A DNA stretch of 64,000 nucleotides from Bartonella vinsonii subsp. berkhoffii ATCC 51672. Its GTDB lineage: Bacteria; Pseudomonadota; Alphaproteobacteria; Rhizobiales; Rhizobiaceae. The stretch lies in NCBI RefSeq assembly GCF_902825225.1, contig NZ_CADEAK010000007.1, positions 45,690 to 109,689 on the forward strand, read 5' to 3'. Within the stretch, counting starts at the first letter, position 1. Every line of letters begins with the position of its first letter. Of the stretch, positions 21,901-31,407 are shown one piece after another. The notes beneath the pieces are model-generated. The model had not been told where the DNA came from and did not search any database. It was given only the letters and a program-made list of their open reading frames with translations. A program made the translations under genes and the position numbers.

Positions 21901-22474
21901 TTCTGCTCATCCTTTGGATGAGTATCAGGATATTCTTGCTAAAAAACGCGTACAAACTTGGATTAATTTTGCTAATGCTGTCAAAGGAGGAGCAGAAGCT
22001 GCTAGGCTTGCTGGAACTGTCGTAGCAAAACAAGTACGTAAAACAAAATCTGGTAAGAAAATGGGGATTATTCATTTTTCTGATACGAGTGGTCAGTATG
22101 AGACAGTTCTCTTTTCCGAGGGACTTTCGGATTATGAGGAGATTCTAGAGCCAGGGAAATCTTTTATCATTACAGTGAGTGCAGAAAATCGCTCTGAGGG
22201 CATCAGTTTGCGACTTGAGACAGTTCAATCTTTGGAAAATGAGGACTTACAACGTCATAAAATGATGCGCCTTTTTATCAAAACAGTTGATATGCTTCCG
22301 CAAATTGAGCAGAATCTAAATCTTGGTGGAAATGGGGAAGTGGGACTTATTCTCATTCAAGAGGATGGATTACGTGAAGTCGAAATTACGCTTCCAAAAC
22401 GATACAAGGTTAATTCACGTGTGGCGAATGCTATGAAAGTGATACAAGGTGTTGTCAATGTGGAATTGGTTTAA
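18986..22474 (+). CDS. dnaE: DNA polymerase III alpha subunit
   Basis: Catalytic subunit of the replicative polymerase. It has the N-terminal PHP domain ([19 protein letters not shown]), the polymerase core with [23 protein letters not shown] and the acidic [12 protein letters not shown] active-site segment, then helix-hairpin-helix ([14 protein letters not shown]) and C-terminal OB-fold regions. About 1160 residues, normal for DnaE1. The start is uncertain: the frame opens at a TTG at 18947 with AAGGA directly abutting it, while the GTG at 18986 gives an N-terminus ([12 protein letters not shown]) closer to family length. I chose the GTG. Confidence 0.96.
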   Translation: [1162 protein letters not shown]

Positions 22475-22523
22475 AGCAAGAGTTATGAAGTAACGGCTTA
22501 TTTTGAAGCGTGTTCTTGCTTTA
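22472..22523 (+). terminator. possible terminator after dnaE
   Basis: TAAAGCAAGA (22472-22481, overlapping the dnaE stop) and TCTTGCTTTA (22514-22523) form 10-bp perfect arms around a 32-nt loop. The long loop and lack of a T-run make this tentative. Confidence 0.35.
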
Positions 22524-22621
22524 TCAGTGGCTTAAAACTTTGCTTTGAATTGGATTGTAAGTTTTAAAAGGTTTTATTGCGCTATGATGCATTTCTTATG
22601 TAACGAAATCAAAAAGACATC

Positions 22622-23860
22622 TCATTTTATTTCCGTTAAGTTCATAGCATCATACATATAAAGCCAATTAAGGCTAGACATGATATTCTCTGGTGTGCGA
22701 ATTTTCATGATGAAATTACGTGCAATTGCTAGAGAACCCGTTGCATGATAAGCTATTTTATTAAAGTCTCCACGTTTTTTTACTGCTGTAATTCTGGGCA
22801 TGCGTATTTTTTCGTAAAGCGAAAGAGCTTTCGTTAATGAAAGGTCTTTAAGCGAAAGCACTTCTGCTAATGTGGCTGCATCTTCGATTGCCATAGCAGC
22901 ACCTTGCGCTGCAAAGGGTAAGGCTGCGTGCGCACAGTCTCCAACAAATACTTGTCTTTCTAAACCTAAAAAACGGTTCTGTTTCATTTGAAAGAGGGGC
23001 CAATAGGTCCATTCATCGATATGGTCAAAGACTTGCAAAATTTGCGAATTCCAACCTTTAAAAAGAGATTTCAAATTTTCTTTATTTCCTTTGTGTGTCC
23101 ATCCTTTTTTTGAAATTTTTCCATGCGTAATGGCGACAAAATTAAACACGTTTGCTGATGATTGAATGGGATAGACAACAAGATGGTTTTGGGGTCCCAT
23201 CCAAGCGGTAATTGTCTTCACATTTTGTAATAAAGAACAAAAGCTTTTAGGAAGATTATCAAATTCTGTTGTTGCACGCCAAGCAATAAAGCCACTGAAA
23301 CTTGCTATTTCACGAAAAGGAGCTAATTGCCGTAATGTGGACCAAACACCATCACAGCCGATAAGAAGTGGTGTTGAACAAAACTGATGTTGTTGTGGCT
23401 CAGTTGATACATCTGTCTTTCTTGTTTTTATATGAATGCTATTAGGAGCCGTTTGGGTAGAGGATACAACAGTTTCGCCTGTTTTATATTTGACCAAAGG
23501 ATTTTCCATGACAACGTTGTATAAAACTTTTTGTAAATCTGCACGATGAATCGTGATATACGGAGCACTCCAATTTTTGTCCGATAAATTGATGAGATTA
23601 GCACGCAGTCGCACTTTTAAAGAAATTCCATCTCTCAACTCAAGAAAAAGTGGTGTTGTACCTTTTTCAAGAAGCTTGCTGAGAATTCCCCAATGTGCAA
23701 GGATACGGGTTGCATTGGGGGTAAGCTGAATACCAGCACCTACAGCATCAAGCTGTGTACACTTTTCGATAAGTGTCGTTGCAATTCCTTTATGGGCGAG
23801 AGCCAGAGCAGTACTTAAACCAGCAATACCTCCTCCAACAATGATTGGTGATTGATCCAT
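22622..23860 (-). CDS. FAD-dependent aromatic-ring monooxygenase family protein
   Basis: Class A flavoprotein monooxygenase (PHBH fold; salicylate hydroxylase/UbiH-like). The 412 residues carry all three FAD/NAD(P)H signatures: GGGIAGLSTALALAHKG at the N-terminus, LLIGCDGVWSTLR near residue 165, and VFVGDCAHAALPFAAQGAAMAIEDA near residue 300. The substrate cannot be told from sequence. Databases often label such proteins salicylate 1-monooxygenase, but a role in quinone or aromatic metabolism is equally possible. Start ATG at 23860 follows AAGGAAAC. The CHCC zinc-finger gene is just upstream on the same strand (35 bp), so they may be co-transcribed. Confidence 0.85.
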   Translation of the reverse strand: MDQSPIIVGGGIAGLSTALALAHKGIATTLIEKCTQLDAVGAGIQLTPNATRILAHWGILSKLLEKGTTPLFLELRDGISLKVRLRANLINLSDKNWSAPYITIHRADLQKVLYNVVMENPLVKYKTGETVVSSTQTAPNSIHIKTRKTDVSTEPQQHQFCSTPLLIGCDGVWSTLRQLAPFREIASFSGFIAWRATTEFDNLPKSFCSLLQNVKTITAWMGPQNHLVVYPIQSSANVFNFVAITHGKISKKGWTHKGNKENLKSLFKGWNSQILQVFDHIDEWTYWPLFQMKQNRFLGLERQVFVGDCAHAALPFAAQGAAMAIEDAATLAEVLSLKDLSLTKALSLYEKIRMPRITAVKKRGDFNKIAYHATGSLAIARNFIMKIRTPENIMSSLNWLYMYDAMNLTEIK

Positions 23861-23894
23861 GTGTTTCCTTCATATTGAAAGAGCAGAGGATGCA

Positions 23895-24143
23895 CTATAA
23901 TGAATTGTTTGGGTGATATAAACATCCTGTGGGGTTTGTTTGATTGTATGATAGTGAGGGAACATAGCGATAAAGTGTTGAACAATAAGGACAAATTTTT
24001 TCATCCATTGATCCCATATCGATAAAAATATGGGGATGATCGAATGGTTGTGTCGCACCTACGCACATAAATTCTTTTACACCAATTTCGATGGTTTTAT
24101 ATCCAAGATCATTCTGAAAATGGGGAATGTTGTGATCGGCCAT
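23895..24143 (-). CDS. CHCC zinc-finger protein, NDUFS6-like
   Basis: An 82-residue protein with the spacing of the zf-CHCC family: Cys in KEFMCVGA, His in FDHPHIFIDMG, and two Cys in KICPYCSTLYRY. The same fold forms the core of mitochondrial complex I subunit NDUFS6, and alphaproteobacterial members are usually annotated only as zinc-finger domain-containing protein. The start is placed at the internal ATG at 24143 (MADHNIPH), preceded by CGGAG; the frame extends eight codons further upstream without an RBS. Function in this organism is inferred from homology only. Confidence 0.85.
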   Translation of the reverse strand: MADHNIPHFQNDLGYKTIEIGVKEFMCVGATQPFDHPHIFIDMGSMDEKICPYCSTLYRYVPSLSYNQTNPTGCLYHPNNSL

Positions 24144-24464
24144 AAACAAGCTCCGAATAAATTGCATAAATTAGGTATGATTTCGATCTTCTCTTTTCTA
24201 TACATGAGTTTGTAATAAAGCTTAGAATAATGCAAGGAGCTTTTTAAGATAAACCAAAGTTCTTTTTGTTATACAGACCCATTACCGTGTTTTGAACATT
24301 TGGAAAGGGAAGAGAGTTCCAAGGGTTTTGAAATATGAAATGCCTATAAATAAGGAAATTTATTCATTAATATGTTATTATTACGGTAACAGATCATAAA
24401 GCGTTTTATGAGATATTTATCCATAAGAATTTTAGAGAATAAAAAGGAAGCTTAGCGAGAGTCT

Positions 24465-26645
24465 ATGAAACAGAGGGTGACAGATCAGATTTCTCTATCG
24501 GATATAACAATGAAAAATCCGATGCGGTTTGTTAATAGAGAATTTTCATGGCTACAATTTAATATGCGTGTATTGATGGAAGCAGCTAATCCAAAACATC
24601 CTTTACTAGAACGGCTACAATTTCTTTCGATTTCAGCAGCTAATCTTGATGAATTTTTTATGGTTCGTGTTGCTGGTCTTGCTGCTCAAATTCGTGATAA
24701 GGTTACAGTGTGTAGTGCGGATGGGCGTACACCACGGGAGCAACTTGATTTTGTGTTAGCTGAGACTTCACATTTGCAAGCGCGCCAACTAAAAGAGTTG
24801 AGAGTTTTACGTTACGAATTAAAACAGAATGATATTGAAATTATTTGTCCTGAGGGGCTTTCGGAAATTGAAAAATCATGGCTTGAAAAATATTTTCTTG
24901 ATATAATTTATCCTGTTCTAAAACCTTTATCTGTTGATTCTACACATTCTTTTCCATTCGTTCCTAATTTAGGGCTTTCACTTGCTCTTCGATTATCTCG
25001 ATGTGCTGATCAAAACTCATTCATAGTTGTGCTGCCTGTTCCAACGACTTTAAAGCGTTTTATTCTTCTTCCTCAAGAAAGCAGTAATTTTCGTTTTATT
25101 GCGTCTGAAGATGTTATGAGCCTTTTTATGCGTTATGTATTTCCTGATTTTAAAGTTGATGGAATTGGTACATTTAGGGTAATTCGTGATAGTGATATTG
25201 AAGTAGAAGAAGAGGCAGAAGACCTTGTTCATTTTTTTGAAATGGCTCTTAAAAAGCGCCGTCGCGGGCAGGTTATTCGCATTGAATTTGACGCAAAAAT
25301 GCCCAAAAATTTACGTCAATTTATAACGAAAAGTCTTTCTGTTCCTGATAATTGTATCAGTGTTCTCGATGGATTTTTGGCACTTAATATGCTGTCAGAG
25401 ATTGTGTCTATTCCACGTGATGATCTAAAATTTATTCCTTATAATCCTCGCTTTCCTGAATGTATATGTGAGCATAATGGTGATTGTTTTGCGGCTATTC
25501 GTAAAAATGATATCGTGATTCATCATCCTTATGAATCATTTGATGTTGTTGTGCAATTTTTACGTCAAGCTGCTCGTGATCCTGATGTTTTGGAAATCAA
25601 ACAAACGCTTTATCGTACATCAAATGATAGCCCCATTGTTAGTGCTTTGATTGAGGCTGCTGAACAAGGAAAAGCGGTCACTGCTTTGGTAGAGCTTAAA
25701 GCACGTTTTGATGAGGAAGCTAATATTCGTTGGGCGCGTGATCTTGAGCGTGCAGGTGTGCGTGTTTTTTTTGGTTTTATTGCTTTAAAAACACATGCTA
25801 AAATGTCACTCATTGTAAGACGTGAAGGAAAACGTCTTTGCTCTTACGTCCATCTTGGAACTGGAAATTATCATCCAGTTAATGCTAAAGTTTATACCGA
25901 TCTTTCTTTTTTTACCACTGATGATGCTATTGGTCATGATGTTTCGTTGTTGTTCAATTATATTGCTCAATATGAACGCCCAAATAAAACAATGAAGATT
26001 GCTTTTTCACCCTTAACATTGCGTAGTCGTATTCTGAAACACATTGAAGAAGAAATTACCAATGCAAAACAGGGGCGGTTTGCTGCTATTTGGATGAAAG
26101 TGAATGCATTGGTTGATCCTGAAATTATTGATGCTTTATATAGAGCTAGTCAAGCGGGTGTACAGGTTGATTTGGTGGTGCGTGGCATATGTTGTTTGCG
26201 TCCTCATATTCCAAGAATTTCAGATAATATTCGTGCAAAATCGATTGTAGGGCGTTTTCTTGAACATAGTCGTATTTTTTGTTTTGGTAATGGTCAAGAT
26301 TTACCGAATGAGAACGCTGTTGTTTATTTAGGATCGGCTGACATGATGCCTCGTAATTTGGATTATCGGATTGAAATATTGATTCCAGTTTTGAATAAAA
26401 CGGTTCGTAAGCAGATTCTTTTACAAATAATGCTGGCTAATATTATTGATAATCAACAAAGCTTTGATATACTAAATGATGGGACCTCAAGGCGTATAAC
26501 ACCGCAAAGAGGTGAAAGACAGTTTAATGCGCAGGAGTATTTTATGGCCAAAGCAGGTCTTTGGGGATGGGAGAAATCTTTTGAGTCTTCTGCTTCACGT
26601 TTGGTTGCGTTGCATCGGCAGCGAGCCGAAATACATAAAGACTGA
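24465..26645 (+). CDS. ppk: polyphosphate kinase 1
   Basis: Reversibly transfers the ATP gamma-phosphate onto inorganic polyphosphate. The 726 residues show the PPK N domain (FVNREFSWLQFNMRVLMEA), then the catalytic half with the two PLD-like histidine motifs, ALKTHAKMSLIVRREG (presumed phosphorylated His) and SYVHLGTGNYHPVNAKVYTD. It is complete and ends 6 bp before ppx, so synthesis and degradation of polyP are coded in one transcription unit. Confidence 0.97.
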   Translation: MKQRVTDQISLSDITMKNPMRFVNREFSWLQFNMRVLMEAANPKHPLLERLQFLSISAANLDEFFMVRVAGLAAQIRDKVTVCSADGRTPREQLDFVLAETSHLQARQLKELRVLRYELKQNDIEIICPEGLSEIEKSWLEKYFLDIIYPVLKPLSVDSTHSFPFVPNLGLSLALRLSRCADQNSFIVVLPVPTTLKRFILLPQESSNFRFIASEDVMSLFMRYVFPDFKVDGIGTFRVIRDSDIEVEEEAEDLVHFFEMALKKRRRGQVIRIEFDAKMPKNLRQFITKSLSVPDNCISVLDGFLALNMLSEIVSIPRDDLKFIPYNPRFPECICEHNGDCFAAIRKNDIVIHHPYESFDVVVQFLRQAARDPDVLEIKQTLYRTSNDSPIVSALIEAAEQGKAVTALVELKARFDEEANIRWARDLERAGVRVFFGFIALKTHAKMSLIVRREGKRLCSYVHLGTGNYHPVNAKVYTDLSFFTTDDAIGHDVSLLFNYIAQYERPNKTMKIAFSPLTLRSRILKHIEEEITNAKQGRFAAIWMKVNALVDPEIIDALYRASQAGVQVDLVVRGICCLRPHIPRISDNIRAKSIVGRFLEHSRIFCFGNGQDLPNENAVVYLGSADMMPRNLDYRIEILIPVLNKTVRKQILLQIMLANIIDNQQSFDILNDGTSRRITPQRGERQFNAQEYFMAKAGLWGWEKSFESSASRLVALHRQRAEIHKD

Positions 26646-26651
26646 AATCCA

Positions 26652-28163
26652 ATGACATATAAAGATGCTCAGGGTCGGCTAAAAGGATGTAAGCCTGTTG
26701 CTGTGATCGATATTGGTTCAAACTCTGTTCGGCTTGTTATTTATGAGGGACTTGTTCGTTCACCAACAGTTTTATTTAATGAAAAAGTTCTCTGTGGTCT
26801 TGGTCAAGGTGTTGCAAAAACTGGTTTTTTAGAAGAGAAATCAATGCAAATGACATTGCGAACACTGAAACGGTTTCGTACGCTTTGTCAGCAGATTGGA
26901 GCAGATGATGTCTATACAATAGCAACAGCCGCAGCACGAGAAGCAAAAAATGGATTAGCATTTATTCAAAATGCCGAAAATGTCTTGCAAAATAAAATAG
27001 ATCTTCTTTCAGGAACTGAAGAGGCGCTTTATTCAGCATATGGAGTTATTTCTACTTTTTACCAGCCAAAGGGGATCTCTGGAGATCTTGGTGGTGGAAG
27101 TCTTGAACTTATTGATATTGATTACCCTCATATGGGTGAGGGGATAACTCTGCCTTTAGGTGGTTTACAGCTACAGTATATGTCCAATCATGATATTGCT
27201 GTTGCTACAAAAATTGCTCATGAGCATTTTAGTAAATCTGCTGTTATTCGTAAAAGCATGGCACGTTGTTTTTATGCAGTAGGAGGAACTTGGCGTAATT
27301 TAGCAAAACTTCATATGGCAACCAAACATTATCGGCTACCTGTTATGCATGGCTATGAAGTTGATGCAGTTGAAATGGAAGATTTCCTGCGTTTTGTCGT
27401 GCGTGACAGTATCGATAATATGAAAGGAATTTCAGCTGTTTCAAAAAATCGCCGTCAGCTGTTATCTTATGGGGCGATTGTTCTTATTGAGCTTATTCAA
27501 TGTATGAGATTTGAAAAGATTATCTTTTCTGGTGCTGGAGTTCGTGAAGGCTTTCTTTATTCACGGTTGCCGCAAGAGATTCGTCTTTCAGATCCTCTCA
27601 TTGCAGCATGCACTGAAATGGCCATTCTACGGGCGCGTTCACCAAAGCAGGCAGAAGAACTCATTAATTTTACTACCAATGCTTTTGAGGTTTTTGGAAT
27701 TTCAGAGACTGAAGATGAATATCGTTACCGTAAGGCTGCTTGTCTTCTTGCGGATATTGGTTGGCGTATCCATCCAGATTATCGGGGGAATGAAGCGGCG
27801 CATCAGATAGCTCTGGGATCTTATCCGGGAATTTCTCATGAGGGACGTGTTTATGCTGCGCTCGCTGTTTTTTTTCGTAATACAAGTTTGCTCGTTGATG
27901 AAGAATCTCTTCCTATTTTTCAATTAGCAACGAAGAACATAATTGAGAAAGCACGCATTCTCGGTGAAACTATGCGGATTGCTCACCTTTTTAGTGCTTC
28001 TACTGCAGGCATTTTACCCTATTTATCGTGGTATAAAAAAACAGATCATGTTGTTTTGCACATTCCCAAGCGTTATACTGATTTATTAGGAGAACGCCCT
28101 CTCGCTCGGTTAAAGAAATTATCAAAAATAGTAAAACTGCCTCTTTCTTTTGAAACATCCTGA
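26652..28163 (+). CDS. ppx: exopolyphosphatase (Ppx/GppA family)
   Basis: Removes terminal phosphate from polyphosphate; family members may also act on pppGpp. The 503-residue protein has the ASKHA phosphate-binding loops VAVIDIGSNSVRLVIYEG (about residue 18) and SGDLGGGSLELIDI (about residue 140), plus a C-terminal HD-like region. It lies 6 bp after ppk and is thus translationally close-coupled. Confidence 0.94.
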   Translation: MTYKDAQGRLKGCKPVAVIDIGSNSVRLVIYEGLVRSPTVLFNEKVLCGLGQGVAKTGFLEEKSMQMTLRTLKRFRTLCQQIGADDVYTIATAAAREAKNGLAFIQNAENVLQNKIDLLSGTEEALYSAYGVISTFYQPKGISGDLGGGSLELIDIDYPHMGEGITLPLGGLQLQYMSNHDIAVATKIAHEHFSKSAVIRKSMARCFYAVGGTWRNLAKLHMATKHYRLPVMHGYEVDAVEMEDFLRFVVRDSIDNMKGISAVSKNRRQLLSYGAIVLIELIQCMRFEKIIFSGAGVREGFLYSRLPQEIRLSDPLIAACTEMAILRARSPKQAEELINFTTNAFEVFGISETEDEYRYRKAACLLADIGWRIHPDYRGNEAAHQIALGSYPGISHEGRVYAALAVFFRNTSLLVDEESLPIFQLATKNIIEKARILGETMRIAHLFSASTAGILPYLSWYKKTDHVVLHIPKRYTDLLGERPLARLKKLSKIVKLPLSFETS

Positions 28164-28327
28164 TTTTTACTGTATTATCACGTATTTTGATTGCTCTGCA
28201 GCATCATCTTTTAGTTGTTGAGCGATATGTGTGATAATGCATTCATTTTTATACTCAATAAGGTAAATCCCATCCTTAGAAGACTTTTATAGCAATTCTC
28301 TGAATACAAATAGCTCATTTTTGTAAA

Positions 28328-29479
28328 TCAAAACTGTTTGGTGCTTATTTTTCCATTGTTAAAATAAAACCCTATCTGACCTTTGAGCATTTGTTCAGCT
28401 TTTTGACCAAATATTTCATAGCGCCAACCATTCATAGCGGGAATATTTTTCTTTTTACATCCATGGGCGATTTTTTCTAAGTCATTGGAAGTTGCAATAA
28501 TTTTTGGTGCAATACCGTTTTCATTTGCAACAAGTTTTAATAACACTTTGAGAAGATCGACAACGGCATTCGATGTTTCATTCAGTGGATTATATTTAGG
28601 AAGAGCGGGTACAGTAGCAAGATCAACTTCTAAACCTTCGTGGACAGCTTTTATTAACGTTTGTGCGATGGAGAATTTATTCCAATTTTTATTCAAGCTA
28701 CGCAAACGTTTCAAAGCAGCTTCATCTTTTGGTTGTTGGATGGCGATTTCAATAAGACATTCGTCTTTCATGATGTGACGACGTGGGATATTATATCTTC
28801 GTGCTTTGCGTTCACGCCAAGCTGCTATTTTTTGTAATACGGCAAGTTCACGCTGTTTTTGTACTTTGCCTTTTACTCTTTTCCATGCTTCATCTTCAGG
28901 CATATCATAGGTTTTTGGTGCTAACAGTACCGCTATTTCATCATCCATCCAATGGGTACGTTTGTTTTTTTCTAACTGCTTTTTTAATAAGAGATAAACG
29001 TCTCTTAGATAGGTCACATCAGCAAGCGCATAGAGCAGTTGTTTTTCGGAGAGAGGACGGTAACTCCAATCTGTAAAACGGGATGATTTATCAATGTGAT
29101 GACCTGTGCAGCGTTGTACAATTTGATCATAGGAGATAGAATCACCAAATCCACAAATTGATCCTGCTATTTGTGTGTCAAAGAGAGGATAGGGAATGAT
29201 TCCTCCAAGATGATAAATAGTTTCGATGTCTTGACGTGCAGCATGAAAAACTTTGATGATTTTTTTATCTACCATGAGATCAAAAAATGCTTGTAGATTT
29301 ATATCTTGTGCTATTGGGTCAATGAGTATTGTGACATCTGGTGATGCAAGTTGAATTAAACACAATTGAGGCCAAAAGGTCGTTTCACGGATAAATTCAG
29401 TATCTACTGTTACAAAATCTGAGTTACGTAGAGCAGCAATGGCAATTTCAAGATCTGTTGTTTGTGTAATAAGATTCAT
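28328..29479 (-). CDS. rnd: ribonuclease D
   Basis: 3'-5' exoribonuclease for tRNA 3'-end maturation. The DEDD exonuclease domain begins with DFVTVDTEFIRETTFWPQL, continues with VFHAARQDIETIYHL, and ends with LLYALADVTYLRDVYLLL. An HRDC domain follows (LKRLRSLNKNWNKFS). The frame opens at 29608, but the preceding ~43 residues are lysine/serine-rich and unlike the family. The internal ATG at 29479 (MNLITQTTDLE) gives the usual ~383 residues and leaves room for a promoter before divergent aspS. No strong RBS marks either start. Confidence 0.92.
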   Translation of the reverse strand: MNLITQTTDLEIAIAALRNSDFVTVDTEFIRETTFWPQLCLIQLASPDVTILIDPIAQDINLQAFFDLMVDKKIIKVFHAARQDIETIYHLGGIIPYPLFDTQIAGSICGFGDSISYDQIVQRCTGHHIDKSSRFTDWSYRPLSEKQLLYALADVTYLRDVYLLLKKQLEKNKRTHWMDDEIAVLLAPKTYDMPEDEAWKRVKGKVQKQRELAVLQKIAAWRERKARRYNIPRRHIMKDECLIEIAIQQPKDEAALKRLRSLNKNWNKFSIAQTLIKAVHEGLEVDLATVPALPKYNPLNETSNAVVDLLKVLLKLVANENGIAPKIIATSNDLEKIAHGCKKKNIPAMNGWRYEIFGQKAEQMLKGQIGFYFNNGKISTKQF

Positions 29480-29613
29480 CATTCTATTATAGCTAGATAA
29501 ATTAAATTTGTCTTTTATTGACTTTTTTTTTGAGTCTTTATTCTCATATCTTGACAAATGGTTGTTAAAAAGCGTTTGTAACGCATGTGGAATTATAATC
29601 AAAGGCAAAAACT

Positions 29614-31407
29614 ATGCATCGTTATCGCAGTCATCATTGCGCTGCTCTTCGTAAATGTGATGTAGGAACAAAAGTTCGTCTTTCGGGATGGGTTCATCGT
29701 GTCCGTGATCATGGAGGAATCCTTTTTGTAGACTTGCGTGATCATTTTGGAATCACACAGATTGTTGCTGATCCTGCTTCGCCAGCTTTTAAAATTATCG
29801 AAAAAGTGCGTTCTGAGTGGGTTATTCGTGTAGATGGGGAAGTGTGTGCACGTTCTGATGAAGTCATTAATAGCTCTCTTCCAACAGGAGAGATTGAAAT
29901 TTTTGCGAAAGAAGTGGAAATCCTTTCAAAGTCTGAAGAGTTGCCTTTACCCGTTTTTGGCGAACCTGATTATCCAGAAGATATTCGATTAAAATATCGT
30001 TTTCTTGATTTACGTCGAGAAACTATGCACAAAAATATTATGCGGCGTACTGAAATTATTGCTGCTCTTAGACGATCCATGCAAGAGAATGGTTTTACAG
30101 AGTTTATGACACCACTTCTGACAGCATCATCACCGGAAGGGGCGCGCGATTTTTTAGTTCCAAGCCGTATTCATCAAGGAAAATTTTATGCATTGCCGCA
30201 AGCACCTCAACAATACAAACAATTGTTGATGATGTCAGGTTTTGATCGTTATTTTCAAATTGCTCCCTGTTTTAGAGATGAAGATCCGCGGGCTGATCGT
30301 CTCCCTGGAGAGTTTTATCAATTAGATGTTGAAATGAGTTTTGTAGAACAGGAAGATGTTTTTGTGACAATGGAACCTATTATGCGTTCTCTTTTTGAAG
30401 AGTTTGCAAATGGAAAGCCTGTAACACAAAGCTTTCCTCGTATTTCCTATGATGAAGCAATACGAAAATATGGTTCGGATAAGCCAGATTTACGTAATCC
30501 AATCATTATGGAAGATGTTTCTCAGCATTTTTATGATTCTGGTTTCAAAGTTTTTGCTCAAATTTTAGCGAATGATAAAAATGCGCAAGTTTGGGCTATT
30601 CCGGCTAAAACGGGTGGAAGCCGTGCTTTTTGTGATCGTATGAATGGATGGGCACAAGATGAGGGGCAACCAGGGCTCGGTTATATTTTCTGGCGTGAAG
30701 AAGAAGGAAAGTTTGTAGGTGCTGGTCCTATTGCCAAAAATATTGGTGAGCAAAGGACTGAAGCACTCCGTATGCAGCTTGGATTTGAAAGTGGTGATGC
30801 CTGTTTTTTTGTGGCTGGAAATCCAAAGAAATTTGCATCTTTTGCAGGAGCAGCGCGTATACGTGTAGGGGAAGAATTAGATCTAGTTGATAGGGATTGT
30901 TTTTCTTTAGCGTGGATTGTTGATTTTCCATTTTTTGAATGGAATGAAGAGGAAAAAAAGCTCGATTTTGCACACAACCCTTTTTCTATGCCTCAGGGTG
31001 GGGAAAACGCTCTTGAAAGTCAAGACCCTCTTACTCTTAAAGCTTTTCAATATGATCTTGTTTGCAATGGTTATGAGATTGCATCAGGTGGAATTCGTAA
31101 TCATTCACCAGAAATGATGCTTAAAGTTTTTAATCTTGCTGGTCTTTCTAAAGAAGTCGTAGAAGATCGCTTTGGTGCTCTTTATCGTGCATTCCATTAT
31201 GGAGCACCACCCCATGGTGGTATGGCGGCGGGTGTTGATCGTATTATTATGCTTTTGCAAGGTGTTAAAAATTTACGTGAGGTTGCTTTATTTCCTATGA
31301 ATCAGCAAGCACTTGATCTTTTAATGAATGCTCCATCTGATATTTCTCCTGCACAATTGCGTGATTTAGGGATACGAGTTGCCCCTGTTTCGAAAAATGG
31401 TTCATAA
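29614..31407 (+). CDS. aspS: aspartyl-tRNA synthetase
   Basis: Class II synthetase of the bacterial type, 597 residues. It has an N-terminal OB anticodon-binding domain ([24 protein letters not shown]), motif 2 in [20 protein letters not shown], the bacterial insertion (GAD) domain, and motif 3 in [14 protein letters not shown]. Many alphaproteobacteria use this enzyme as a non-discriminating AspRS feeding GatCAB; the sequence alone does not decide. It is divergent from rnd. No hairpin follows the stop closely; the first strong terminator is about 370 bp downstream. Confidence 0.97.
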   Translation: MHRYRSHHCAALRKCDVGTKVRLSGWVHRVRDHGGILFVDLRDHFGITQIVADPASPAFKIIEKVRSEWVIRVDGEVCARSDEVINSSLPTGEIEIFAKEVEILSKSEELPLPVFGEPDYPEDIRLKYRFLDLRRETMHKNIMRRTEIIAALRRSMQENGFTEFMTPLLTASSPEGARDFLVPSRIHQGKFYALPQAPQQYKQLLMMSGFDRYFQIAPCFRDEDPRADRLPGEFYQLDVEMSFVEQEDVFVTMEPIMRSLFEEFANGKPVTQSFPRISYDEAIRKYGSDKPDLRNPIIMEDVSQHFYDSGFKVFAQILANDKNAQVWAIPAKTGGSRAFCDRMNGWAQDEGQPGLGYIFWREEEGKFVGAGPIAKNIGEQRTEALRMQLGFESGDACFFVAGNPKKFASFAGAARIRVGEELDLVDRDCFSLAWIVDFPFFEWNEEEKKLDFAHNPFSMPQGGENALESQDPLTLKAFQYDLVCNGYEIASGGIRNHSPEMMLKVFNLAGLSKEVVEDRFGALYRAFHYGAPPHGGMAAGVDRIIMLLQGVKNLREVALFPMNQQALDLLMNAPSDISPAQLRDLGIRVAPVSKNGS